Source: a bacterium
GTDB lineage: Bacteria > Patescibacteriota > Minisyncoccia > Phycocordibacterales > PALSA-1337
NCBI GenBank assembly: GCA_030648705.1
Contig: JAUSHF010000014.1
Coordinates: 1 to 19,284 of the forward strand
Length of the DNA stretch: 19,284 nt
Direction of reading: 5' to 3'
Position numbers and translations under genes: made by a program. The notes below the pieces were generated by a model. It did not search any database. It had not been told where the DNA came from and saw only the letters and a program-made list of their open reading frames with translations. Positions 1 through 6,315 of this stretch are shown here, piece by piece; position 1 is the first letter of the stretch, and each line of letters starts with the position of its first letter.

Positions 1-201
1 ATTACTGGATTAAAAAGAGAGAAAAAAATTACCGAAAGAACAGAGACAGAGGTTAAGGAGGAAGCCGAAGGAGTGGCTGCTATTAGAAGCGATATTAAGA
101 AGATTAAGGATGAACTGCTGGATGTTCATGAAGATATGGTGGATATAAAAAGTGAAGTGGACGATATTAAGGTAGTAACAGATGGACAAAAAGAAATTTA
201 A
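1..201 (+). CDS. C-terminal end of a coiled-coil protein (partial)
   Basis: Frame 1 is open from the first base to a TAA at 199-201 and gives 66 residues, so only the C-terminus is seen. The composition is Glu/Lys/Asp/Ile-rich with heptad-like spacing of Ile, Leu and Val (for example AAIRSDIKKIKDELL), which suggests an amphipathic helix or coiled coil. No catalytic motif is visible and I do not recognise the family. The last 20 nt overlap the start of the RNHCP gene, so the two are probably co-transcribed and translationally coupled. The true start lies outside the window. Confidence 0.6.
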   Translation: MTGLKREKKITERTETEVKEEAEGVAAIRSDIKKIKDELLDVHEDMVDIKSEVDDIKVVTDGQKEI

Positions 202-487
202 AAAACAGATCGAAGACTTCATCTGTGAAAAATGTGGTAAACAAAACATTGGAAATGGTTACACAAACCATTGCTATAATTGTTTATGGAGTAAACATGT
301 AGATGTTAATCCTGGCGATAGGGAAGAGACTTGTGGGGGATTAATGAAACCTGCGAATCTTTTTAAAAAAGACGGGGAATTTTTCATAGAGCACATTTGT
401 GAAAAATGCGGATTTATTAGAAATAAAAAAGCAGTGAAAGGGGATAATTTTGACGAACTGGTTAAGATCATGGCGAAAGTGAAATAA
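182..487 (+). CDS. RNHCP-type zinc-ribbon protein
   Basis: This 101-residue protein matches the pattern I know for the RNHCP domain: an N-terminal CxxC (C15, C18), a TNHCYNC variant of the RNHCPxC signature (C31, C34), then HVDVNPGDR, a lone C51 in CGGLMKP, and a final CxxC (C73, C76) followed by a KGDN-like end. The paired cysteines imply one or two zinc ribbons. The biochemical role of the family is not established; a nucleic-acid or ribosome-associated role is only a guess. The ATG at 182 lies inside the last codons of the upstream coiled-coil gene, with a weak AAGG nine bases before it, so translational coupling is likely. TNHC replaces the usual RNHC. The family call is from motif recognition, not a search. 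Confidence 0.8.
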   Translation: MDKKKFKKQIEDFICEKCGKQNIGNGYTNHCYNCLWSKHVDVNPGDREETCGGLMKPANLFKKDGEFFIEHICEKCGFIRNKKAVKGDNFDELVKIMAKVK

Positions 488-527
488 TGTAAAAGATGTC
501 ACAAAATAATGTAAAAAATGTAAAAAA

Positions 528-557
528 TTGGAAAAAATATTATCTTTATGCTATTCT
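528..557 (+). promoter_or_regulatory. Probable promoter of the tRNA-Gly gene
   Basis: TTGGAA (528-533) and TATTCT (552-557) are separated by 18 nt, and a TG at 549-550 gives an extended -10. Transcription would begin near 564, about 64 nt before the mature tRNA. The start falls inside a perfect 17-bp palindrome (557-573). Both hexamers deviate from consensus, so this is a moderate call. Confidence 0.4.
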
Positions 558-573
558 ATAAAAGTCTTTTATA
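557..573. repeat. Perfect palindrome at the tRNA-Gly transcription start
   Basis: TATAAAAG-T-CTTTTATA is an 8-bp inverted repeat around one central base. It begins at the last base of the proposed -10 and covers the expected start site. It could be an operator or simply AT-rich coincidence; as an RNA hairpin it would be weak because the arms nearly touch. Confidence 0.4.
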
Positions 574-627
574 ACGTATACAATGTAAGGAGATATCGTT
601 AGTTTATAGAAAATTCAATAAATAAAT

Positions 628-698
628 GCGGGATTAGTTTAATGGTAAAATAACAGTTTTCCAAACTGTGGTTAGGAGTTCGATTCCCCTATCCCGCA
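628..698 (+). tRNA. tRNA-Gly (anticodon UCC)
   Basis: The 71-nt cloverleaf folds well. The acceptor stem is GCGGGAT/ATCCCGC, and the D arm 637-651 has a GGT-containing loop. The anticodon stem ACAGT/ACTGT encloses loop TTTCCAA, with anticodon TCC at 660-662, and the variable loop has 4 nt. The T arm is 674-690 with loop TTCGATT. The anticodon UCC reads glycine GGA and, by wobble, GGG. The T stem contains one A-C mismatch (A677-C687), the discriminator base is A698, and the 3' CCA is not encoded (ACA follows). The downstream gene starts only 40 nt further on but has its own -10. Confidence 0.93.
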
Positions 699-722
699 CA
701 AGCGTGTTATTTGGTAGATTTG

Positions 723-731
723 TGTTACAAT
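723..731 (+). promoter_or_regulatory. Extended -10 of the 738 gene (leaderless)
   Basis: TG-T-TACAAT ends at 731, and the ATG at 738 follows after 6 nt. Initiation at the usual 6-8 nt from the -10 would place the 5' end of the mRNA at the start codon. This is why I take 738, not the upstream TTG at 711, as the start: the TTG lies upstream of the promoter itself. Confidence 0.6.
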
Positions 732-737
732 AAACAT

Positions 738-1256
738 ATGAAAAAATTAATATTTGGGCTTGTTGCTATTGGCATATTAATAGTTATCGTTGTCCTCAAA
801 GCGAATGTCGTATTTATAGCCTCATCCGGAAAGGTAGTAAATTCTAAAGGTGAAGACCTGAGTAATGTGCAAGTTATGTATAATTATCGCTGTTCTTCGG
901 GAGAGACTCTATATTGGCAGACTGAGAACGTAACTCAAACGACGGATTCTAATGGACAGTTTCAGATTCCAAGTTATAAGTCATTTAAGTTAAGTAATAT
1001 TGGTGCGGAGTGTTCTAAACAGGTTATAGCCTATAAAGAGAACTACTCTCATTATAAAAACAACTGCGAACAAGCGATAAATAGAATTGGGAATAGTCAA
1101 ATAGCGAACTTAGATATTAGAAATGCTTGTAGCGACAACGTATATGTTAAACCATCCGCCAAGACCGTCTTGATGCGACTCGACTTAATTAATGACGCGC
1201 CAAATTATGATCCGTCAAAGCCAAATACGTTTGATGTTGACGGTTTGCTACGCTAG
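738..1256 (+). CDS. Membrane-anchored extracytoplasmic protein, unknown function
   Basis: The protein has 172 residues. A short basic N-terminus (MKK) and one hydrophobic segment (about 4-28) form a signal anchor. The following SGKVVNSKGEDLSNVQV and TTDSNGQFQI motifs resemble the beta-sandwich carboxypeptidase-regulatory-like fold, where a 'G-x-V...G-x-x-L-x-x-V' strand pair and an 'SNGxF' turn are typical. Four cysteines (C52, C92, C110, C131) lie in the outer part and could form disulfides. I assign no function. It stands alone between tRNA-Gly and convergent minus-strand genes, with its own extended -10. A longer TTG start at 711 is possible but unlikely. Confidence 0.75.
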   Translation: MKKLIFGLVAIGILIVIVVLKANVVFIASSGKVVNSKGEDLSNVQVMYNYRCSSGETLYWQTENVTQTTDSNGQFQIPSYKSFKLSNIGAECSKQVIAYKENYSHYKNNCEQAINRIGNSQIANLDIRNACSDNVYVKPSAKTVLMRLDLINDAPNYDPSKPNTFDVDGLLR

Positions 1257-1400
1257 TAACTTATTTGACGAAAATGACACCTCTATAGTCGATCGGTCAG
1301 TGTACTAATTGATGTTTCGCTGAAATAGCTTTACTGTGTCTAATATCATCCAGTCTGAGACACGGATGGGGCACCAAAATAATATTTTGTAGTCTTGTGT

Positions 1401-1433
1401 ATAAAAGGAAAGGGCGCCTGGTGGGGCGCCCTT
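1401..1433 (-). terminator. Terminator of the 66-codon gene
   Basis: The arms AAGGGCGCC (1410-1418) and GGCGCCCTT (1425-1433) form a 9-bp GC-rich stem with a 6-nt loop. Read on the minus strand, the stem is followed by a U-rich run (TTTCCTTTTATA). On the plus strand there is no T-run after it, so the orientation is minus. Confidence 0.8.
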
Positions 1434-1471
1434 ATACGAGAACATTTTCGATTATTGGCTATTTTGATAAA

Positions 1472-1672
1472 TTAGCCGAGGTAGACCCGGAACTGACCTT
1501 CTTTTTCGTGAATGATGCTTGCAAGGAAAGTTTTTCCAGAATGATCTTTGATTGCATCGGAACCCTCTTTGACGAGAGTAAAATTTCCGACGTGGGTAAC
1601 TAGAACCCCTGGGTTCTTGTTCAGAACATCTTCGATTTCTTTGGACAAAGTTTCAGTTATGTTTGTACTCAT
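1472..1672 (-). CDS. Small protein of unknown function, independent transcription unit
   Basis: This encodes 66 residues, soluble, with no TM segment or cysteine. The first third is an amphipathic helix-like stretch (ETLSKEIEDVLNKN). The rest alternates in a beta-like way (GVLVTHVGNFTLV, then KTFLASIIHEKEGQFRVYLG at the C-terminus). I do not recognise the family. Support for a real gene is mainly its surroundings: a near-consensus TTGACA-17-TAATAT promoter with extended TG ending 8 nt before the ATG, and a strong terminator about 40 nt after the stop. The overlapping plus-strand frame (1397-1603) lacks such signals. Confidence 0.7.
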   Translation of the reverse strand: MSTNITETLSKEIEDVLNKNPGVLVTHVGNFTLVKEGSDAIKDHSGKTFLASIIHEKEGQFRVYLG

Positions 1673-1680
1673 TTGTTATT

Positions 1681-1709
1681 ATATTATCATTATAAGTTAG
1701 ATATGTCAA
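1681..1709 (-). promoter_or_regulatory. Near-consensus promoter of the 66-codon gene
   Basis: On the minus strand, TTGACA (1704-1709) and TAATAT (1681-1686) are 17 nt apart with TGA directly before the -10 (extended -10). The ATG lies 8 nt after the -10, predicting a leaderless or almost leaderless transcript. It is one of the two best promoters in the window; the other is that of nusA. Confidence 0.8.
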
Positions 1710-1729
1710 CTACGCTTGCTAAATGTACA

Positions 1730-2611
1730 CTATGCAGCATCTTTCACAGGATTACCATACAAGTAGCTTCGAAGGTGTTTCTCTATTGAAACTAAAGCAT
1801 CTTGATCTGTGTTTAAGAAATTCAATGGACCTTTTGCTGTATATTCTACATACGGATCATTGTTTGTTTTTATCCCACGTCCAAAATCTATTACATAAGG
1901 TTTAGAATTTGGTCCCACCATAATATTTCTTTCAAAGACGTCTCTGTGATGAATTGCTGAAGAATTAATTTTTTCGAAAAAATCTCTTAGAGCTTTCATA
2001 AACTTATCTAAATCAAAATTTTCGGGGAATTGTTTCCCTTGTAACATTAATTGCTCTAAATCTATACCACTTACTCTATCCATAACTATCACATCCACAG
2101 TTTCTTTAACATCTACACCATTTATTTCCTCATCAGCACTTAAATGAAAGATTAATAATGGCCTAGGTATAAAAACTTCATTCTCCGAGATACTTTCGAC
2201 TGTAAATTTCCTAGCTTCTTCCATTAATTCTGCTTCAGATGTTAAATCAAGATGCCAAGGCATATCATCTCTAACATATTTCTGATATCTAGTGGGGAGT
2301 TTCTCTTTTAGTCTTGGTGTGACTATGTTTACTTTCCTTATTATCTTATAACAAAGCTTAGGTGCATCATTGGGGAAGAATACCTCTGCTGTCCCTCCTT
2401 CTCCTAGTTTATTTTCCTCCTGCTCCAATAATCTCAATATAGAATCTAATATTCTTTTCTCACGCACATTATCTTCTGGTGTGTTTTCTGATTCCAAGGA
2501 TTTTTTCTTTTTCCTAGTTTTACTTTCTTTTTCGTCTGGGACTTCATTGGGAACTAAATTACTATCTATTTTGTTTATTATTTCTACAGGTGATTCTTCA
2601 TGATAATTCAT
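1730..2611 (-). CDS. Protein-kinase-fold protein
   Basis: The protein has 293 residues. Residues 1-60 are charged and low-complexity, with a Lys/Arg run near 33-37. The kinase-like fold follows: a glycine-rich loop GEGGTAEV (70-77), an ATP-binding lysine candidate K89 in CYKII, a possible helix-C glutamate around 126-132, a hinge-like VIVMDRVSG (174-182), the catalytic loop HRDVFERN (222-229) and metal-binding DFG (242-244). All core catalytic residues are present, so it is probably an active Ser/Thr-type or small-molecule kinase. The segment after DFG is short (about 50 residues), so the C-lobe is minimal, as in RIO- or aminoglycoside-phosphotransferase-like kinases. Cytoplasmic: no TM segment is visible. 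It is transcribed alone from a -10 six nt before the ATG. The substrate is unknown. Confidence 0.8.
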   Translation of the reverse strand: MNYHEESPVEIINKIDSNLVPNEVPDEKESKTRKKKKSLESENTPEDNVREKRILDSILRLLEQEENKLGEGGTAEVFFPNDAPKLCYKIIRKVNIVTPRLKEKLPTRYQKYVRDDMPWHLDLTSEAELMEEARKFTVESISENEVFIPRPLLIFHLSADEEINGVDVKETVDVIVMDRVSGIDLEQLMLQGKQFPENFDLDKFMKALRDFFEKINSSAIHHRDVFERNIMVGPNSKPYVIDFGRGIKTNNDPYVEYTAKGPLNFLNTDQDALVSIEKHLRSYLYGNPVKDAA

Positions 2612-2617
2612 TCATAT

Positions 2618-2626
2618 ATATTATCA
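2618..2626 (-). promoter_or_regulatory. Extended -10 of the kinase gene (leaderless)
   Basis: On the minus strand TGA-TAATAT ends 6 nt before the ATG at 2611. The -35 region would overlap the hairpin at 2639-2671, so recognition probably depends on the extended -10. Confidence 0.55.
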
Positions 2627-2638
2627 TATTATATAAAA

Positions 2639-2671
2639 GCAAAAAACCGCCAGATTGTGGCGGTTTTTTGC
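2639..2671. terminator. Bidirectional terminator after HU
   Basis: GCAAAAAACCGCC (2639-2651) pairs perfectly with GGCGGTTTTTTGC (2659-2671) around a 7-nt loop. The GC core is flanked by A6 and T6, so it works on both strands. On the minus strand it lies about 60 nt after the HU stop codon and would end the HU transcript just before the kinase promoter. Confidence 0.9.
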
Positions 2672-2729
2672 TAAGAATTCTTAAAAAATCTACTTTCTTT
2701 TTACTATTTATTTAACGCTAGAAAACGAT

Positions 2730-3002
2730 TTATTTTACAGCGTCCTTAAGAGCCTTTGATGCACGGAACTTAGGAACCTTAGTAGCAGGAACCTTTACAG
2801 TTTCTCCTGTTCTAGGATTTCTAGCATCGCGAGCTGCGCGATCTTTTACTGAGTAGATTCCGAAACCTGCGATAGAAACTTCCTCGCCCTTCTTTAGAGC
2901 GTTGATGATGGTATTAAATACAGTTTCTACAACCTGCTCAGCTTGAACTTTTGTTCCGCCGAGAATCTGCTGAACTGCGTCTACTATTGATGCTTTATTC
3001 AT
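2730..3002 (-). CDS. hup: DNA-binding protein HU
   Basis: At 90 residues it has the usual HU/IHF length. It has the family's helical dimerisation region (MNKASIVDAVQ...VVETVFNTIINALKKGEEVSIAGFG) and the beta-arm region with the RNPRTGE signature at about 62-68 followed by a KVPKFRASKALKDAV tail. HU is a dimeric nucleoid protein that binds and bends DNA with little sequence preference. The single-gene unit is flanked by a plausible promoter (3047-3074) and a strong terminator (2639-2671). I cannot distinguish HU from IHF subunits by sequence alone, but a single generic copy in a reduced genome favours HU. Confidence 0.97.
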   Translation of the reverse strand: MNKASIVDAVQQILGGTKVQAEQVVETVFNTIINALKKGEEVSIAGFGIYSVKDRAARDARNPRTGETVKVPATKVPKFRASKALKDAVK

Positions 3003-3046
3003 AATTAAATAATTATTCTAATAATATTTTGCTTTAACCTAATATA

Positions 3047-3074
3047 ATTATATATCAAGCCATTTTTTCAGCAA
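3047..3074 (-). promoter_or_regulatory. Probable HU promoter
   Basis: On the minus strand TTGCTG (3069-3074) and consensus TATAAT (3047-3052) are 16 nt apart. The leader would be roughly 40 nt, so HU is an exception to the leaderless pattern. The leader is AT-rich and has no clear Shine-Dalgarno sequence. A weaker TAGAAT at 3015-3020 is an alternative. Confidence 0.5.
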
Positions 3075-3134
3075 GCCCCTAAAAATGGTATATCTTTTAC
3101 AACATATAAGTAGAGAATTAGCAAAAAACAAATT

Positions 3135-4667
3135 TTATCTAGCAAACTCTACTACGCGATTCTCTCTAATAACTGTAACCTTTATTTCTCCTGGATATTT
3201 TAGATCGTCTTCGATTTTTGTAGCTATATTTCTAGCGATATTATGAGCCTCTAAATCAGATATTAATTCCGGCTTTACGAACACACGAATCTCACGACCT
3301 GCCTGTAATGCATAAGATTTCTCAATACCTGTAAATGAATTTGCTATAGCCTCTAAATCACCTAGACGCTTTATATAGTTCTCAATACCATCCTGACGGG
3401 CACCTGGGCGAGAACCTGATATTGCGTCTGCTGTTTGAACTATTCTAGATTCGACTGTCTCATAAGGATATTCCTCGTGATGTGCCTGCATTGCCTTTAT
3501 AATCGCTTCTGGGGCATTGAATTTCTGAAGTATTCTGCGACCTATTTCTACATGAGTTCCTGCCACTTCATGGTCTAAAGCTTTACCGATATCATGAAGA
3601 AGGGCACCAGCCTTTGCTACCTGAACATTTGCACCTATTTCTTCAGCTATCATTCCGGCAATATTTGCCATTTCTATAGAATGTTGAAGAACATTTTGTC
3701 CATAACTTGTTCTGAAATGTAATCTACCAAGTATTAATAGTATTCTAGGATCCAGATTAAGCACTCCACATTCATATGCTGCCGCTTCACCTTTTTCCTT
3801 TATTACTTTATTTATATTATTCTTAGCGTCTTCTACTGTCTTCTCAATCTTTGCAGGCTGTATTCTACCGTCTTTAATGAGCTCGTCTAAAGCCATTCTA
3901 GCTACTTGTCTGCGTATAGGGTCAAAAGATGATATGGTAATAAAGCCAGGGGTATCATCTACCACTAGTTCCACTCCAGTCATTCTCTCAAAAGCTTTGA
4001 TATTTCTACCTTCTTTTCCGATAATCTTACCTTTAATATCATCACTTGGTATTTCCAAGTGTGTTGATAATAAATCAGATCCTACTGAGCTAGCTAGGCG
4101 CTGTATAGATGTAGCTAATATATCCTGAGCTTTCTTCTCAAGTGTTTCTTCGCCTGATATTTCTAACTTTCTTAATCGAACTACTAGATCCTCCTCAGCA
4201 TTCTTCTCGATCTGCTTAATTAAGATGTTTCTAGCATCTTCTTCACTCATCCTCGCTATTTTCTCAAGTTCAGATTTCTTTTCACCTTCCATCTTATCTA
4301 CTCTTTCCTTCACTTCTTTTACCTCTACTATTTTTGCTTTAATAGATTCGACTTCCTTATCTATATCTACTTGTCTCTTATCTAGTAAGTCTTCTTTCTT
4401 AATTAATCTAGATTCTACTTGATCTGCTTTTTCTTGTTTCTCCTTTATCTCAGATCTGAATTTTGTTAATTCTTGATCAGCTTTTTTCTCTGCTTCATCT
4501 ACTATTTTCTTTGCATCTTCTTTTGCTTTTAAAAGCATTTCTTTGATCTCAAGCTCCATCGAACCCTTTTTTCCGAGGGATATAATGAGGCGGAGATAGT
4601 AACCTACTGCTAGACCAACGATATTCGCCGCTCCTGCGAGTAGTAGTATTTTGGTTAATGTCGACAT
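3135..4667 (-). CDS. rny: Ribonuclease Y
   Basis: The protein has 510 residues, the normal RNase Y length. In order: an N-terminal TM helix (about 5-29); a long charged coiled coil (about 38-185); a KH RNA-binding domain with IIGKEGRNI (215-223); and an HD phosphohydrolase domain with H329, H358-D359 (LLHDIGK), H366 and H396-H397. RNase Y is a membrane-anchored endoribonuclease that starts mRNA decay. All key residues are present. It lies 214 nt downstream of clpP on the same strand. No convincing promoter precedes it, so it may be read from clpP through a structured spacer whose 3' stem arm ends two bases before the ATG. Confidence 0.97.
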   Translation of the reverse strand: MSTLTKILLLAGAANIVGLAVGYYLRLIISLGKKGSMELEIKEMLLKAKEDAKKIVDEAEKKADQELTKFRSEIKEKQEKADQVESRLIKKEDLLDKRQVDIDKEVESIKAKIVEVKEVKERVDKMEGEKKSELEKIARMSEEDARNILIKQIEKNAEEDLVVRLRKLEISGEETLEKKAQDILATSIQRLASSVGSDLLSTHLEIPSDDIKGKIIGKEGRNIKAFERMTGVELVVDDTPGFITISSFDPIRRQVARMALDELIKDGRIQPAKIEKTVEDAKNNINKVIKEKGEAAAYECGVLNLDPRILLILGRLHFRTSYGQNVLQHSIEMANIAGMIAEEIGANVQVAKAGALLHDIGKALDHEVAGTHVEIGRRILQKFNAPEAIIKAMQAHHEEYPYETVESRIVQTADAISGSRPGARQDGIENYIKRLGDLEAIANSFTGIEKSYALQAGREIRVFVKPELISDLEAHNIARNIATKIEDDLKYPGEIKVTVIRENRVVEFAR

Positions 4668-4881
4668 ACGCGAATGTAACTCGCTTTTGCCTTTTAGCGA
4701 ACAGATTTATCTGTTTTAAACCGAAACGCGTGCGTTTTCAGCATATAAATATGATTTAGGCACATGTGCGGATTGCCGAGTTCATTCGTGGGCGGATTTA
4801 CAGAATTCGGGGAAGTACAAAAAACGAATTAAAAATTAAAATTGATAACAAATTCAGTATATAACATTCGCTATCTTATGT
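4668..4881 (-). other. Structure-rich clpP-rny spacer (possible rny leader or small RNA)
   Basis: No gene is supported in these 214 nt. On the minus strand GCGAATGT (4864-4871), just after the clpP stop, is complementary to ACATTCGC (4670-4677), which ends two bases before the rny ATG. It could close a domain over the whole spacer. Inside are a perfect palindrome GCACATGTGC (4760-4769), an AAACG/CGTTT hairpin, an AACAGA-TAAA-TCTGTT hairpin, and a TCGCT/AGCGA hairpin with a 10-nt AAAAGGCAAA loop. GC content looks higher than in neighbouring spacers. Folding was done by eye. Confidence 0.4.
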
Positions 4882-5469
4882 CTAGCTTGACTTCTTTAGT
4901 GGAAGTATCTTATCTATAATTCCGTATTTTTTTGCTTCTTCTGCTGACATGAAGAAATCTCTATCTGCATCGGTTTCTATCTTAGAAATAGGCTGTCCGG
5001 TGTTTACTGCGAGTAATTTATGTACCATTTCTCTGGTTTTTAGAATATGTTTTGCACCAATCGCAATATCTGAAGCCTGTCCCTCTGCTCCACCTAATGG
5101 CTGGTGTATCATAACCTCTGAATTTGGAAGTGCAAAACGCTTACCTTTCTTACCAGCAGATAGTATTAGGGCACCCATAGAAGCAGCGATACCGACACAT
5201 ATAGTAGAGACTTGATTTTCTATATGATTCATAGTGTCTATAATAGCCATTCCAGCCGTGACTGATCCACCTGGGGAGTTGATATATAGGGAAATATCCT
5301 TTTTAGAGTTCTCTGATTGTAAAAATAGTAGCTGGGCTATGACTAGATTAGCTATATGATCATCAATAGGTCCGCCTAAGAAGATAATATTCTCCTTTAG
5401 TAGGCGAGAGTATATATCATAAGCTCTTTCACCAAAATTTGTCTTTTCTATAACTGTGGGTATTAACAT
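4882..5469 (-). CDS. clpP: ATP-dependent Clp protease proteolytic subunit
   Basis: At 195 residues it is full length for mature ClpP, with almost no propeptide. The catalytic triad falls exactly at the mature E. coli numbering: S97 in GIAASMGA, H122 in MIHQPLGG and D171 in DRDFF. The oligomerisation and substrate-channel motifs (INSPGGSV, GQASDIAI) are intact. ClpP forms a tetradecameric serine peptidase fed by ClpX or ClpC unfoldases; neither is in the window. It has its own promoter back to back with that of rsmE, and the predicted transcript has no leader. GIAAS replaces the more common GQAAS before the catalytic serine. Confidence 0.98.
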   Translation of the reverse strand: MLIPTVIEKTNFGERAYDIYSRLLKENIIFLGGPIDDHIANLVIAQLLFLQSENSKKDISLYINSPGGSVTAGMAIIDTMNHIENQVSTICVGIAASMGALILSAGKKGKRFALPNSEVMIHQPLGGAEGQASDIAIGAKHILKTREMVHKLLAVNTGQPISKIETDADRDFFMSAEEAKKYGIIDKILPLKKSS

Positions 5470-5478
5470 AATAAATTT

Positions 5479-5506
5479 AGTTTAGCAGAAGGAAGAAAAA
5501 GTGCAA
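5479..5506 (-). promoter_or_regulatory. clpP promoter (leaderless)
   Basis: On the minus strand TTGCAC (5501-5506), a 16-nt spacer and TAAACT (5479-5484) preceded by TGC form an extended -10 promoter. The ATG at 5469 lies 9 nt after the -10. It is divergent from and adjacent to the rsmE promoter (5532-5540), and the two start codons are only 80 nt apart. Confidence 0.6.
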
Positions 5507-5531
5507 ATTTTAGGGTTTTGCGGTGATTATT

Positions 5532-5540
5532 TGCTATAAT
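5532..5540 (+). promoter_or_regulatory. Extended -10 of rsmE (leaderless)
   Basis: TGC-TATAAT is a perfect -10 with an extended TG. Nine bases separate it from the ATG at 5550. No good -35 is seen. An in-frame GTG at 5523 lies upstream of the -10, so it cannot be the start on this transcript. Confidence 0.7.
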
Positions 5541-5549
5541 AAACTCATT

Positions 5550-6305
5550 ATGAAAATTCATAGATTTTATATAGGTAAACCTCTGGAGGATAAAGATACT
5601 TTGTTAATAGAAAACACAGAGTTAGCACATCAGATGAAAAATGTTTTGAGAATGGATCCGGGGGATAGTGCTGTACTATTCGATGACAATGGAATCGAGT
5701 ACCTAGTAGAAATAATATCTATAGCAGATGATGTTATTCATATGAAGGTAGCAGAGAGAAGAAAAAAAGAAATAAATATTACAAATGATATTTGCATCTG
5801 TTCATCTATTATTAAAAAAGATAAATATGAATGGGTATTAGAAAAATGTACTGAGATAGGTGTATCACACTTTATTCCAATATTGACTGAGCGAACTGAA
5901 AAGAAAGAAGTTAATTTTGAAAGAGCTTTGAAGATAATAAAAGAAGCGGCTGAACAATCTGGAAGGGTAGATATTCCTAAAATAAGTGATGAGGTTAAGC
6001 GTTTAGAAAATATATTCGTAGAGCTTTCTAATGAAAAATTATTAGGAAAAAAATTCGCTCCAGTAGTACTTCATATAGAAGGGAAGCCTTTCGATAAAAA
6101 TGAAATTTTAAATATTGCAAAAGAAGAGGGCAAAAAAGATAAAAAAGAAATAGGATTGGCGGTATTTATAGGACCTGAGGGTGGCTGGAGTGCTAGTGAA
6201 TTAGCCTTCTTTAAGGAAAGAGGGCTACAGCTATATTCTCTGGGTAATCAAATACTAAAAGCCGAGACAGCGGCTATTGCCATCTCAGCTCTTCTCCTCT
6301 TGTAA
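5550..6305 (+). CDS. rsmE: 16S rRNA (uracil-1498-N3)-methyltransferase RsmE
   Basis: The protein has 251 residues. An N-terminal PUA-like domain (about 1-75, with RFYIGKPL and HQMKNVLRM) is followed by a SPOUT methyltransferase domain. Diagnostic motifs are KCTEIGVSHFIPILTERTEK, AAEQSGRVDIP, GPEGGW (208-213) and LGNQILKAETAAI (231-243), the last two forming the knotted SAM-binding site. The enzyme methylates N3 of U1498 in helix 44 of 16S rRNA in the small subunit. The start is set by the promoter nine bases upstream. The gene is convergent with trigger factor, only 10 nt apart, with no visible terminator between them. Confidence 0.95.
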   Translation: MKIHRFYIGKPLEDKDTLLIENTELAHQMKNVLRMDPGDSAVLFDDNGIEYLVEIISIADDVIHMKVAERRKKEINITNDICICSSIIKKDKYEWVLEKCTEIGVSHFIPILTERTEKKEVNFERALKIIKEAAEQSGRVDIPKISDEVKRLENIFVELSNEKLLGKKFAPVVLHIEGKPFDKNEILNIAKEEGKKDKKEIGLAVFIGPEGGWSASELAFFKERGLQLYSLGNQILKAETAAIAISALLLL

Positions 6306-6315
6306 TATTCAGTTT

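Noticed and set aside
587..592. AAGGAG, a perfect Shine-Dalgarno-like sequence before the tRNA
   Set aside because: No start codon with an open frame follows at a suitable distance, so it is probably coincidental.
711..737. Upstream TTG start for the membrane-anchored protein
   Set aside because: The extended -10 at 723-731 lies downstream of it, and MKK plus the hydrophobic segment from 738 makes a normal signal anchor.
1336..1368. Interleaved repeats GTGTCT/AGACAC and CATCC/GGATG suggesting a pseudoknot or switch
   Set aside because: With no bases between the second arms of the two stems an H-type pseudoknot is not feasible. The two short stems are more likely chance, and no gene follows in the right orientation.
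1397..1603. 68-codon plus-strand frame over the terminator and small gene
   Set aside because: Its start lies in the terminator arm region and no promoter precedes it. The minus-strand frame has the promoter, leaderless spacing and terminator.
4764..4832. 22-codon plus-strand frame in the clpP-rny spacer
   Set aside because: It is very short, with no promoter or ribosome binding site, and no coding-like pattern.
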